Source: Albugo candida (taxonomy: Eukaryota; Oomycota; Peronosporomycetes; Albuginales; Albuginaceae). From it: a stretch of DNA of 64,000 nt. The position numbers were made by a program, and so were the translations under genes. Of this stretch, positions 12,175 through 23,852 are shown piece after piece. Every line of letters begins with the position of its first letter. Position 1 is the first letter of the stretch. The stretch lies in contig CAJNAR010000145.1 in NCBI GenBank assembly GCA_905220665.1, positions 310,001-374,000 on the forward strand, read 5' to 3'. The notes below the pieces were generated by a model. It searched no databases and was not told the DNA's origin. It saw nothing but the letters and a program-made list of their open reading frames with translations.

Positions 12175-14306
12175 TCACCACGACATTACTTTCTCGAACA
12201 ATACCGATCGCTTGGAGGGAACTTTTCCACCAACGTGGCGACTCCATCGCGTCGCAAACGTAACATCTTCGCCGAGATTGTGAGTTGCAAAAACGCGATT
12301 TATCATAAGTAGATGCGCCACTTCATCCAAAGCTTTATCATTCGACTCCATACACGAGAGTAGCACACCATTCATCGTGATCGGATGATCAAGTGCCGCT
12401 CGGATGATTTTGTCCGGATTCGTGCAGAACTGGATTAGCTTTCGCACATGAGGGATGCAAGCATCCGCTTGAAGCAGCTTGTCCGGTCGGAGCGAGTGAA
12501 GGGCATTTTTGGAATCGATTTCCATTAGCTCCCCTATCTCACCAACTCGGGTTGGTCGTTCCGATTTCTCGATCGTTGTATGCCGTTTTTGATAAAAGTG
12601 TGCCGCCTCTTTCGAAATGGCCACCTCCTTTGGCATCCGTGCTTTCATGGGGATGATTTGAACTCGATTCCCATTCCCCGGATTGGCAACCGCTTTTACT
12701 GCTTTGATCTCCACCTCCATAGTTGCGAGCACAGAAAAATAATTTTTCGTCGCTAGTTTCGGAAGCGCAAGAGGTGGTGCTTTGGAGACCATTTGTTCGA
12801 ACGGCTCCACCCGGTTACGTTTTCCACTCGTCCATGCCAACTTCATGGATACATCGCCATCCCGCTCCATTCGCGGTTGTGAGTATGACTGACTAGTCAG
12901 TTGGAGGATGGGAGGAGTGGGTTGCAACAAAGCTGATGCTCCTGGTGGTATGATAGGAAGAGGAGTGTTAAGCTCCAACGAGATTGATCGGAGAGCTTTC
13001 TTTCAGGTGTCCTCGTCTCCAATTCTTGACTGGGAACTGGAGTCACTATCGCTGGTTCGGTTGTTTGTTTTTGTTGCTTTTTTTGTTTTTGTTTGTTGTG
13101 AATCGGAGTTGCAGATTGATTCTGGTTTTGCTGTTTCTTTTGCTTGTTGGTTTGTTATTGCCGTGCTCCCGTGGCTGCTGTATCACCCAAATCCAAGCAA
13201 TAAGGACCACGTTGACCAAAACGTGGTCGTTCCGTTGGAATAGGAGCATTTTTGCCCCTTACTGGGTAAAGTTGTTTGGCGTAAGCGATTTGGTCAACCA
13301 CTTTACCACCTCTAACCAGTTGTTGGGAGCACGTCAAACAACCAAAGTAAACTCACCAAGTCGACATCACCACTTCCTTAGTGGGAATCGTCTCGCGAAA
13401 GGTGTCATACACCACTTGACATCCGAGTTGGTGAAGAGCGCGGATTATCTGGTTCCGCTCCTCCTCCACGCCTACGCCGAAGACATCGAGGTAGTATTTT
13501 GTTTCAAGAGTATCAAACTCCCGAAAAAAGTACTTCTCCCCAAGGATAGTCACCGGCTGACACTCCAACTGTTGGCAGGCATCTGCCGTGGTGACCATCA
13601 CCCTGATGTTTCCTCCAGGCATTTTAGATACCTGAGCGATTGACCGGTTCTCCAGGAAACTTTCAAAGACCAGATTGCCGTGGTCTCGCATCAGAGAGGA
13701 TAAAATTTTACCATTTGGAGTACGTGTCAAGGACTGACCCGTCTCCAAGACCATGGTGAAGGTTGCTTTCCGGATTTGGAAAGGTCTTGCTGCTTCCAGT
13801 TTCGCAGACAAAACAGACCAATCCGGATGCTCCCCATCACTATATTATTTCTATATAAATTTATTACTAAAAATAAAATCTTATGTAGCATATAGCTGCA
13901 GTATGGCCTCTATATCCGAGGCTTTCGGCTTTGGGAGCTCCACGCGAGATTTCGCCCGAGCTCTAGCCTGGTCCTTACGCAAGGACTCCTGCGACTTGAT
14001 AATGTCAGCATGAGTGGGACTTTAAGTGTCGTCCACACTTGCAGTTGCACTTTCCTTTGGGTCACCCTGTGACGAGGCAACGACAGTACCACATGTACCA
14101 CTGTTACCACATCCTACACCGATAGTACCGGTATTACCCTGTACCGTCACACTGGGGGTGAGGGTACTTTCCACGTCATCACACACGGGTGACGACTCAT
14201 CAACAATCATGCAATCACCCAGTACTGGGTGACTCATGAGGGTTGCCACGTCACTACAAGTGGACGCTAGCACCCTGGGTTGTGTCGATATGTCGACTTG
14301 AACCAT
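12175..14306 (-). pseudogene. LINE ORF1-like remnant
   Basis: Upstream of the endonuclease on the same strand are three open stretches in different frames. 14306-14022 starts MVQVDISTQ and is Ser/Thr/Val-rich. 13811-13353 looks globular, with FQIRKATFTMVLETG and YYLDVFGVG segments. 12978-12175 is basic and Pro-rich at its start, then helical. Position fits a LINE ORF1 nucleic-acid-binding protein; I see no diagnostic RRM or zinc knuckle, so the assignment rests on context. Confidence 0.55.
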
Positions 14307-14310
14307 TGTT

Positions 14311-14944
14311 TTCGAGAGGAAAGAGTTGAAAAAAGTTGTTTTTTCGAGTTGTTTTTACTGAATTGGCGGGTTACTTAGTATCCGGCAAACTGAGAAGTGG
14401 AATCATTATTCAGCCCCCACCTACCAATAAAAAAACTTCAATTTCTGCCATTTTGTACTACCTAATCTAAGTCTATATCTAAATCTACTGCTGCAGGTGT
14501 TGTTGGGGCTGTTGGTGCTATACGCTACTGTTTCTGACAGGCCGTCAAGGGCTTGAATTAGATCACCTGAGTGGTTGGTTGATGACAACATGAGAGTGGG
14601 ACTAGGAGAGACGGTCACCACGCGGTACCAGACGGACGTCATGTGAAACGTGACATAGTCAAGCTGTAATGCTGTTACATATGCACGTTATAGTGCTGAT
14701 AAAAGGTTAATGCTAAATACATTTCACTTCTATACCTACCTAGTTGGTGCTGCTGTTTCTTCTTGACCTTAGGTTCTGGCATTGTGGCCTGAATTTTGGC
14801 ATCCTCAACATCTTCGGAGATGCACAGGAGCATCCAAAGCAGCATTAAAGTACTCAAACTTCGCTGGAAATCGCTACGTAGAACTCGATGGTTTCAAACT
14901 CTATTCTTGAGTGCAAATGTGGAAACTGTTACGAGCTGTTATCA
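14311..14944. other. Unassigned spacer between LINE and copia LTR
   Basis: Short ORFs only, none recognised. It may hold the LINE 5' untranslated region nearest 14,310 and flanking host DNA. Confidence 0.35.
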
Positions 14945-15150
14945 TATGCATTTCCCATGTGCCATGTCTGCATAAGACTACAATATCGCGCAATGATTCA
15001 AGCAGCACGGTCGTTGAAGGACGTCATAGCGGTAACCAGCCGGCCGTGGCCTACCTCGTGCAAAATCGCGTGCACCACATCGCCATTTTCCAACACTCCT
15101 TCTCGGCCGTGTTGTCGTTACTGCAGGCCTACAAGTGCGCGCATATCGGC
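14945..15150 (-). repeat. 3' LTR of copia element
   Basis: Shares with 19,742-19,920, in direct orientation, blocks such as acaatatcgcgca, agcacggtcg, acgtca-agcggt and gcgtgcac, separated by substitutions. The ends are not sharply defined. Confidence 0.6.
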
Positions 15151-15363
15151 AAGCTTAGGGAAATCAAGCTCCTTCGTCAATACATCGTCTTCCATCTTGT
15201 CCGACGGTACGTAGCGCGGTATGATGATTCCCCGCCTCGCTTGATCACATGCAAACTTCACCCGAATGTCTCTGTGCTTTGAAGCGGGGTTTTTAATCTC
15301 TTCTACTTTGATTGCTTCAGTTTTTATCGAGTATAGACTCTCACTTTATCATATATCGCGCAA

Positions 15364-15528
15364 TTTCGACGCGCAAGAACTGTTCGTGGTCGACTACTGG
15401 TTGCGCAGACGATGATTTTATCACGTCTGTGGCAGTACACGATGCACGTTGATATACCAGCAGTGACTATTCGACAGTGGCAGTCGATGTTAACTCGATT
15501 TGTGCTTTGTCGGAAACACAAAAAAGGT
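15364..15528 (+). mobile_element. Inverted internal LINE fragment
   Basis: This stretch matches, in the opposite orientation, the LINE segment at about 9,205-9,369, with roughly 90 percent identity by eye. Long shared runs include gttcgtggtcgactactggt, then tgcgcagacgatgattttat, and gactattcgacagtggca. The source lies in the middle of ORF2, downstream of the FADD box, so this is not a normal 5'-truncated insertion that keeps the LINE 3' end. Confidence 0.85.
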
Positions 15529-15699
15529 GATGCTTCACCTTCCAGGTGCTTGATCTCAGCCTGATTATCTACCATCATAGGCATCGGGTTGTGATGGCCA
15601 TTCCCAGCTCCATAAAGAACTCGCTTACCCTAAGTCAAAAACGACGACAAATTCCACTTTCAGAGTGGGCAAGCTAACTCCTCCTTGTTTTTTGCATGC

Positions 15700-18518
15700 T
15701 CAGCTGTCAATTATTCCTGGAAGCATCACGATAGCCCCGGTCAACGAATTTCGGTATATCTTGTCCGAGGCAAAGTCAGCGCCACTGAAAGTTTGAAGAT
15801 TGAACTTAGCACCATTGCTTAGCTCTGCGACGATGTGAAGCTTGAGTGCCTTGCTGCCCTTTAGGTACCGTAAAATGCGTTTTGAGAAATTCCAGTCACG
15901 AAATCTAGGCCAATGTGTTTTTTGAGTTGCCTTATGGACAGAAAATGATGTCCGGACGACTGCATCGCGCCAACCAGAGCAGGATTCTGACAAGAGACTG
16001 GAACGCCTTGAGCGTTGGTTGGCCGTCAATCGCGTGAACCGGTAGCGGATATTCATCACCCAAGTTCTTTTCATAACAGTCATCCTCAATTGGCGTCTGC
16101 ACGATTTTTTCCGATTCCATCCCGGTATCATGGAGGATCTCGTCAATCTCCTCCTCCTGATCCAAGTCATACCCGCATCTCTCGTTATGGTGGATACGCA
16201 TTACAAGAAACTTCTTGACTGCACGAAGCTTTTTGATCGACAAGGATGCAAGCCTCTGGAGAACTTTTCCACCAATTCAGCTCGTGTCGAATGTACAAGT
16301 AGGACGTTGACATAGATGCCAACAACTATGATGTTTTCTTCAATAAATTTGTGATTAAGGCACATGTCGGTGACGCAGCGTCCAAATCCAGCTTCAGTCA
16401 ATTTGTCATGGAGTAATTGACTCCACAATTTGCCGGCCTGCTTAAGTCCATAAACCGTCTTTATTACTCGCAGTACGAGATCTGCAGCACTTTAATGTCA
16501 ACTCACAGAGCTCAAGTATCAAAAATTTTATACCGACTGGTACATATACAGAAATACCCAAACCATTTTCCATGTCCGCCTACACGTAGTCATCAGGCAC
16601 GTCGCTAAGTTGAGCTGGAGCACCCCAAAGAGTTGCCAGCGCCAGTACATTTATACGGTAGACATGTTCATGACCGCCGCAAAGGTAAGAAAAGAATCGA
16701 CCCCAATCTTTTGTTCGTTTACAAAGCAACAAGACGACCTTTATAAAGCTCAATTTGACCTTTCGGCATCAGTTTTGGTGTAGAAAACGCACTTGCTGTG
16801 CAACGTCTTGCTGTCCCGAGGCTTCTTAATGACTTCGAAACCTCATCGGCGAATCATCCGAGAATATCTTCCACCAATGCTTTAGTCCATTCCAGCACCT
16901 TGGAACTCTTCATCGCTTCACAATAGCTTCGTAGATCACGTTCGACAATATGGTTCATTAAGGTCTGAGATGTCGCCTTCTGCTTTCCAGCAGGTTCTGT
17001 TGATCTTTAAGGCGAGCATGTCGCGTGCCTAGATCTACGCCAGGTCTTCTTCTTCTTCCTTTTTTCGTGAGCCATATACTCCACGGGAATCTCAGCCAAG
17101 GCCAAACTCGTGTCATCTCTTTCTGGCATCTCTTCGACAGTGATATGACCAGATGTTAACTCACGCTGAAACTGACAGTTCCGATCTTCAGTCAGAGTCT
17201 CCACATTCTTGCTATGTTGAGTCACAGTCAACACCCTGTGTTTCTTCAAAAACACACGATATCCCTACATTACTTCGCTCTTGCCAGCAATGATTCCAAT
17301 TTGCGGTCTCTGGCGCAGAGTAATTGAAAGCTATTATTTTTGTTTTTTTAATTATTTAGGTATAAAATTAATTTCAATAATTGCGCGGGTCCCTGTACAC
17401 ATACGTAACGAACCAAAAGTTGAAATAGAGATTGAGTCCGAGATCATCTTAGCAAAACTTCAAACGGCAATGACTTTTTTGTGTTAGCGTGGCTTGGGCT
17501 TCTGTTGAAGATGTACGCCACATACTCCAGGCCACTCCCTAGAAATAAAGCGGCAATTTACTTGCAAAAATCATGCATCGGGTCATATTCAAATTGGTCC
17601 TGTGCTTGCGTTCAGCTTTCCCATTCGATGTCTAATTATTTGGTTCAGAGACTTGTCGCGCGACTCCACTTCTCTTTCAAAATAAGTTGACATTTTGATA
17701 CTCACCGCCACCGTCCGTGCGCAAAATTTGAACGCGACAGTCGAACATTTTCAAGGAAAAGCAGAGAATGCTCGAACTTCTTGACAGCTGCATGTTGGTC
17801 CTAGCAAGGAACACGTGGCAATGATTCTACTTGTGGTCGAAAAAAATTATCAAGTACCTATTTCTAAATGGATCATTCGGGGTAATCGAACCCTTCAAGT
17901 CGCTCCATATCAACACTCCAATTCTGTCGATAGGTTAATTCTTTCCCGAGTTCTTGCGTGACTGGGCGTTTCTTGCCTGCTCTCCCTGCGCGAAAGGCAA
18001 ACCTTTCTCACGTGTGTTATCACTCAATTTGATGCCAGATCTCCATTCCGCTCAATAGTGTCGTACGACAAGTGAGACGTATAACGGTGAAACTGCATCA
18101 GCGTACCGACTTGAACTTCCATCTTTGAATAGGTAGTCATCCCTTCGTTGGTAACTGCCATGATCCCATCAATTGGCTCTTCACCAAAAGTCTTTGGCTT
18201 AGTTTGCACTTCAATCACGTGACTGATCATCTGGACGTCAAAATCCACCATATCAGTATTGGAATCCAACAGCGACCGACGACAGTTTCAATACATGAGC
18301 TTGAAACCCTTGTTCTCCAGCTTTCCATATGAGATAATATTTCTCATGACTGACGGTGCGAGGTGGACGTCAGTCAAGTACACTATGCATGCTGTACCAG
18401 CTACCGTAATCTGGAGAAGCACGTACTCCACCTTCGTCACACGTAGTGATTGCCCATCTGGCAGCATGCACTCGCTGTGACAATCGCGGGAATTTTCAAG
18501 CATTCGCTCATCATACAC
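15700..18518 (-). pseudogene. Copia pol remnant (PR, INT, RT, RNase H)
   Basis: Minus-strand pieces in order: 18518-18288, protease/pre-integrase region (MLPDGQSL and a PSVMRNIISYGKL segment as in copia proteins); 18269-18024, GAG-pre-integrase-like segment with FHRYTSHLSYDTI; 17255-17007, the integrase-RT linker beginning FLKKHRVLTVTQHSKNVETL; 16428-15932, RT with VVGIYVNVLLV, where copia has YVDDLL, so the catalytic Asp pair is lost; 16170-15700, RNase H side with FSKRILRYLKGS and SGADFASDK (copia: SDADWAGD). Decayed throughout. Confidence 0.75.
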
Positions 18519-18524
18519 AAGGTG

Positions 18525-19719
18525 TCAACTAAACCCACTGTCCAAAATCCGTCGATCCTTTACAATCTCTTTGTCATTGACTGCAGCGGGAGTCATTTGT
18601 ACGCCACGTTCATTGCCTTTACCACCGGACGTGTTCTTATTTCCATTACAGTTGTAGCACGTCCGAGTCTCATTTCTTGGCTTCAAATTACCACCAGTTA
18701 TCACAACGTCCTTCCCAGCAGCCTTGGCGCCACGCACATCGGTTTCAAACGCCTGTGCAAAATGCGCCGACCCCTCGGCGTGTCTCAAGTAAACAGTACT
18801 GTTATTAGTAGTACTTAGGCATGAGTACATGACGGAGATCAGTAGAGGCGTACTGGAGAACATTATCGAGAAACAGCGCTTCTGCGCCACCCGTCGCGTC
18901 ACTGATTGCGACGAGATACAACTAATGTTCAGGTCACGACCGCTTTTAGTCCTTCCTGGTAGTAAGTTGGATGATGTTTGTTTCAAATGTCTGGTGTAGT
19001 CTTTTCATGACGTGTTGCAGCGTCAGCTGTTGTTGCCACCATGTCTGAAGCTGTTCATGGTAAAAAAAAACTCCGCAGTACCACACAATAATGCCCCAGG
19101 AGGTCATCCTTGACTTTTGGACAAACAAACCACAAGCCATCTGAGCCAGCACGTATTGGCGAATGAAACGATGACCAGATTCCAGAAAAATCTAAACCTA
19201 GCCCTTCGTAGAGCTCTTTACTATCGAGCGATCGAGCGATCGTATTGACAGCTTCCTCTGTCGAGCATCCGGTACACTACACTGAAACATCTGAGGTGGC
19301 ATGTAGTTGGGTGGAGCAGATACACGATGCGGCACCTGCTTTTGAGGCATAGCTTGATTCTAACTCATGGTGGCATGTTCTTGATGATGTCGCTACAGTG
19401 AGCTCTGGAATTGCGGTGCCCTAGGAAAAAGAGCTCGCACAAGTGGAGTGATATGCAGAATCGAATTCGTCTCCATGCGAGATGATCCAAAAGTTTTTCC
19501 AAACGCGGACTGAAACACATCAGTTTCTTGAGCCTTTCGCGCGCTCGTCCTCTTCTCTCTTGAGCTGCGATACCCGAGGCTACTGGATACATCTCTCACC
19601 CCACGCGCAGCTGCCGCTGCAGTCTCGGCAGTTGGAGAGACAGCGACCTGTTTGCGGTCGCCCAATGCCATTTGCGCGCCCTCGGCACGCGTGGGAATGA
19701 TAGGCGTCCTTGGGCTCAT
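18525..19719 (-). pseudogene. Copia gag remnant with knuckle and protease start
   Basis: 19719-19393 is a basic, Ala-rich N-terminal region; 19152-18946 contains a TWWQQQLTLQHVMKRLHQTF-like gag segment; 18986-18525 ends with a partial zinc knuckle (CYNCNGNKNTSGG, lacking the later His and Cys) and then RILDSGFS, the protease active-site context (usually LDSGAS) just before a stop. Confidence 0.6.
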
Positions 19720-19741
19720 AACCTTTTAAACTCTTTCTTGA

Positions 19742-19920
19742 CATATGCGTATCCTGTCCGCATAAATATTACAATATCGCGCACTATTTCAACAGCACGG
19801 TCGCTAAATGACGTCACAGCGGTGAATAGTCGGCTGTGGCCGATATCGTCTAACATTGCGTGCACTACATATCTGTCTCTGCGACTGCCAAGATATAGTC
19901 TATAAGTACACGCTTACGAT
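19742..19920 (-). repeat. 5' LTR of copia element
   Basis: Direct partner of 14,945-15,150. Because the element reads on the minus strand, this is the 5' LTR. Confidence 0.6.
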
Positions 19921-19984
19921 GATAGAAACATTCTCATACTTCCCAGCAATCATCTTCTGTGCTATCCCTATTTCAGGGGTGTGA

Positions 19985-20160
19985 TTTTATTGTATAGTTT
20001 TTCCGCTGCATTTATTCATATGAATCAGAGTTCACGATTTATGATTGATCTATTAATTCATGAGGCTGAATAACGATTCCCGTGACTATATTGTATTTAT
20101 TCCGTTGCATTTATTCAGACCAAACAGAGGTCACGATTTCCATTAATTCATTTATTTTAC
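19985..20160. repeat. Second locus of the 98-bp repeat family
   Basis: Two units about 99 bp apart carry (ga)atcagagttcacgattt and accaaacagaggtcacgatt cores, attaattcat and a ctgaataacgattcccgt block. They match the two units at 51-243. They lie just outside the 5' LTR of the chromovirus. Confidence 0.6.
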
Positions 20161-20164
20161 GAAA

Positions 20165-20294
20165 CCGATGACGTCATGTAGAAAGCAGGCAAAGAATTCA
20201 GTAAATGAGTCATAAGGCTTAAATTGGCATATGGTTGGGAACTAAGGACCTAATTGAATTTTAATTCTCATTTTAGCAGCTCAGACACTACATC
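20165..20294 (+). repeat. 5' LTR (or its end) of chromovirus
   Basis: Matches 25,265-25,393 directly: gatgacgtcatgtagaa, caggcaaagaattcagta, gagtcat-aggctta, catggttg-gaactaag, tttaccag/tttagcag and ctcagacacta. Confidence 0.8.
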
Positions 20295-20527
20295 TGGTAG
20301 CGTTGCACTCAATCATACATGTCCAAACATCTTGTTTAGACGTATGTTCTCAACTCTGAACCTAATTCTCACTCGGCCCCATTATGACCCGAACCCGATC
20401 CTGATCCTAACCCTGATCCTGACCCTGAACTCGCCTGACGTGAACCTCAATTTGCCTAACTTGAACCTCACCGGGACCAGATTCCGACGCCGATCGATCA
20501 ATTATCTAAAGTTTGGGCGCAGAAGGC

Positions 20528-20692
20528 ATGAGCATGCCTTCAAACCCGGAGCTCATGCAAAGCATGCTTGCGATGATGGCGCAACAACAAAAGATGACGC
20601 GAAAAATGGCCGGGACGATAACGCTAAAGGACTTCCGACTTGACGCAGTAAAGGCGCCTAGTTGTAGTGGACAGAATATATTTCAAGAGTAG
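20528..20692 (+). pseudogene. Gag N-terminal fragment
   Basis: 54 codons starting MSMPSNPELMQSML and including MMAQQQKMTRKM, then TLKDFRLDAVKAPSCSG, before a TAG. The Gln/Met-rich start followed by a short conserved segment is typical of oomycete Ty3 gag. Gag-like sequence probably continues in other frames to about 21,200. Confidence 0.55.
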
Positions 20693-21262
20693 TTTACTTT
20701 GTTGAATAAGTGCAACAGTTTTTAAAAGTGAGGCGCGTCGAGTGAAATATCGCGACGATGGCAGCCACTATTATTCTGACTATCGGACGCATGCTCATCG
20801 GCACAGCGGCAGAATGGTATGTCTAGTCGCGCAACAGAGTTAATATTTTCGATGAATTATTCTTTCATATTGAACAAAGTTTGTACCCGCAGACCTACAG
20901 ATCCGGCTTCGTGACCAACTTCGGAATCTCACTCAAGCGCAGTGTAGAGATCTTAGAGACTTTGTGAATCGCTTCCGAAAGATGGTGATTCAAGTGCGTT
21001 TCATGAGTGACATCAACTCTATCTTCTACTTCACTTCACGAGAGAGGCATCGGACACGTGCCGAATATGAGTATCGCCGTTGCTCGTCTCCTAGTCAGAC
21101 AATAAATGTCGCAAACGACTTCGAGCGTTCACATTTTGGCTAAGGGAGTGCAAGGCGTGCGCAACAACTTCGTCAACCAGAGAGGATTACTCATCAACAC
21201 TTCGAGAAACCCCAACACTAGCCAATGGAAATTGACAATGTGCAAGTAGTGTCACAAGAAGA

Positions 21263-21853
21263 GTGCTTTCAACGCAAGTTGTGTTGCTATTGCAAGAAGC
21301 AGGACATCGACACGCAGAGTCCCCGACAAGGCCACGAATTCGAACAGTATCGAGGCCGAGTGCGCGTGTGAGCATGATCGAAAGTGTTCCAGATAGAAGC
21401 GAAGAAGCTGACGAAGCTATCGTGTTTGTTCAATTTACGGCCAATGCGGTGCAAGTCAATTTGGTCAATAAGCAGTCATATCTGCTGCGAAAGCCCGGTA
21501 AGATTGATGCAACACCAGTTACACTCGTGCTGAATTATGGGGCATCGACAAATGTGATTCACCCTGGACTGGCTTCCAGGGTTATAAGAACGCAACGAGG
21601 CCATCTGAAGCGGTTTGATGGGTCCCTTATCTCGCCGGCTGAGCTAGCGACGGATGAGGCGATAGTACACACAAGTGAAGGTGGGTTTTTGAACATGACT
21701 TTCACGGAGAGCAATCTGGATGCCGATCAGGATGTGATTTTTGATCTTCCGTGTTTTCGAGAATACGCCCCGCAATTTGACTGGAACTCAGGCCAATTTG
21801 TGGTCCCGACGCAGGCCACACCATCAGGGAATAGAAAGTATCAGCGTTGGTAG
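21263..21853 (+). pseudogene. Ty3/gypsy protease region
   Basis: The segment VTLVLNYGASTNVIHPGLAS aligns with the retropepsin active-site context (usually LVDSGATxNFI), with the catalytic D-S/T-G changed to N-Y-G. This would be inactive. About 197 codons are open, so this part has decayed slowly or recently. Confidence 0.7.
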
Positions 21854-22074
21854 ATCAGAACCTAAGCGATGTTGTGTCCGGGCCATGCGTTCAAGCGCGC
21901 AAATTATATGTGCGCAGAAATGAATACGCAGAGCTGCTTCTGGTCAAGGTTTCTTGGATTAAAGTGGACGACCATGTCCCGGTTTGACTTTGCGACCCTA
22001 CTAACGAGTACGCCGTTATTTTTCCAGCGAATCTCCCAGACTAACTATCACCGTCACGTGCGGAGTAGTTCGAC

Positions 22075-22906
22075 GTGGAAATGGAGTCAGATGCGATTCC
22101 GAGTTCAAGGTCGCCGTTTTGTCTGTCTAAGACCGAGAAAGAAGCACTTGAAACACTCGTTGCGGACAACCTAAGGAAAGTCTGGGTCGAAGTGTCAAAT
22201 TCGCCATGGGTGTCAAACATATTTGCAATTCCAAAGAAAGAGCACGTAACGGGACAAGCTCCAACCCGGTAGAGTTTCTTCAGTCGGAAACAGCTTGTAG
22301 ACAATTCACTGGTCATCGATCCCCTATACGTGAATAGCCAAACCAAGATTCCTAAAACTCCGTTTCCTCTCATAGAGGAGCTCTTGGATAGGATGGCAGG
22401 ATGTGCAGTGTTCACGGTGATTGAATTGGCACAAGGCTACCACAAGATGCTCGTTAACAATTCAAGTCGCCAGTACACAGCATTTCGAACGCATAAGGAG
22501 ACATGCCAGTCATGCGCCGCACCAATGCGACTGCCGGGAATGACAGCTGTGTGGTCACGCCTTACGCGCGTGTTGCTTGACATGTTTGGATTTGTGGCTG
22601 TCTACCTTGATGACATTTGTTTTTTCTCAAAGACGAACGAGTAACACACAACACATTTTTGCGGGGGGTCGAAGTGCTTCGCCATTAAGAGATATATTCG
22701 CACTGAAGAAAATGCTCCTTTGGAAAGGACAGTGTCGAGTTCGCTGGCCACACAGTTTCCGGAATTGAATTAAGCGTCGACAAGGGTAAGGCATCACCAA
22801 TTGAGAAAATGGTCCCAACAACCAAGCGATAGAAGTTATTGAGCTTTCTAGATCTCTCCGGGTATTACGGCGCTTTATATGCGACTTTGCCATTCATTTT
22901 TTTTAT

Positions 22907-22987
<81 letters not shown>

Positions 22988-23381
22988 TCCCTTAAGTCAA
23001 CTTGTAAAAGAGGACGTCTCTTAAGAGTGATCGGTTGATTAGGATGAATCATTTCGACGATTAAAAGTCGCGCTACAACAAGCACTTGTGCTTCAGCTAC
23101 CGGACTTCGCTAACAACTTTATCGTCACAACGGACGCGTCAGGATTATGCATGGGTGGCGTCCTATTTCAGCTTACAAATCAAGAGAATCATCCTATCGC
23201 GTTTCGCTCCAAAAAGTTTGGAATTCACGAAAAGGGGTGGCCGATACACGATCAAGAATTACTTGCGATTAAGACGGCTCTCAAAAATGGCGCCATTATC
23301 TCCATGGTCTATCGTCTGATGTCTATACACACAACAATGCGTGCCATTAGATGCTTCATCATCCAAACATCACGCCAATAA
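22075..23381 (+). pseudogene. Ty3/gypsy reverse transcriptase and RNase H, broken
   Basis: 22075-22272 holds the fingers (SKTEKEALETL, SPWVSNIFAIPKK). 22330-22644 holds the palm with FTVIELAQGYHKM, where Ty3 has LDLxxGYHQ, so the catalytic Asp is Glu, and VAVYLDDICFFSK, the intact YLDD box. A T tract interrupts at 22,909-22,985. 23088-23381 holds RNase H with FIVTTDASGLCMGGVLFQ and HDQELLAIKTALK, which look well kept. Confidence 0.85.
22909..22985. repeat. Poly-T tract in the RT-RNase H junction
   Basis: About 75 bp almost entirely T, interrupted by a single c. It may be genuine slippage expansion, an antisense poly-A scar of a retrocopy, or an assembly artefact. It yields a spurious poly-Phe reading frame. 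Confidence 0.9.
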
Positions 23382-23852
23382 TAGCGCGTATGCTGACCTT
23401 TTTCTCCCAGTTTGATTTTACGCTGCAACACACCAAAGATACTTCCAAAGTTATCGCTGTCGCGTCCGGGCGTCGTCAGTCCAACAACCGGGATGCACCG
23501 CAGTCAAGTAACTCAAATTCATGACATCGGACCATTATGCGCTCGCCGGACGTCAATCTTAGACGTCGTGGTCTGCACGTGGCGGTTCTATACTTTCTTC
23601 CACGACACGATAAGGACCTTCTCCTTGATTTGCGGGAGTTTTCGGGGGTGGATAGAGTGCACCAGGTGGTTGTACCTCAACTGCGCCAGCGACAAATTCA
23701 CGATCAATTCCATCACATCGATTTCATTATGTCAAGCATCCAACTCTCGTCTATCACCAAGGCGCTTATGAGCGGCTACAGCAAGGACCGCGAGTACAAG
23801 GAGGCGTTGAACTCGAATCACGACAAGAAGGTTCTGCGGAATCAATTACTGT

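Larger units (their letters stand above)
7330..14310 (-). mobile_element. Decayed LINE (non-LTR retrotransposon)
   Basis: A minus-strand series reads ORF1-like, apurinic endonuclease (EEP), reverse transcriptase, then a zf-RVT-like C-terminus. This is the layout of L1/Tad-type LINEs. An AATAAAG signal lies on the minus strand near 7330-7340, close to the expected 3' end; I did not see a long poly-A tail or flanking duplications. Frames change at least five times, so the copy is dead, yet many catalytic motifs survive. A 165-bp piece of the same family is present inverted at 15,364-15,528. Confidence 0.85.
14945..19920 (-). mobile_element. Decayed Ty1/copia LTR retrotransposon
   Basis: Diverged direct repeats (14,945-15,150 and 19,742-19,920) flank minus-strand gag, protease, integrase-side, reverse transcriptase and RNase H remnants in copia order. 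Many stops and frame breaks are present. Inside the 3' half sits an inverted LINE fragment. Confidence 0.75.

Noticed and set aside
20254..20643. 129-codon ORF with Leu/Asn/Pro repeats and telomere-like cctgaccctgaa stretches
   Set aside because: Degenerate short repeats only, no regular telomere unit; overlaps the gag leader, whose frame differs.
22839..23024. ORF with a long poly-Phe run
   Set aside because: Produced only by the T tract inside the chromovirus pol; not a protein.
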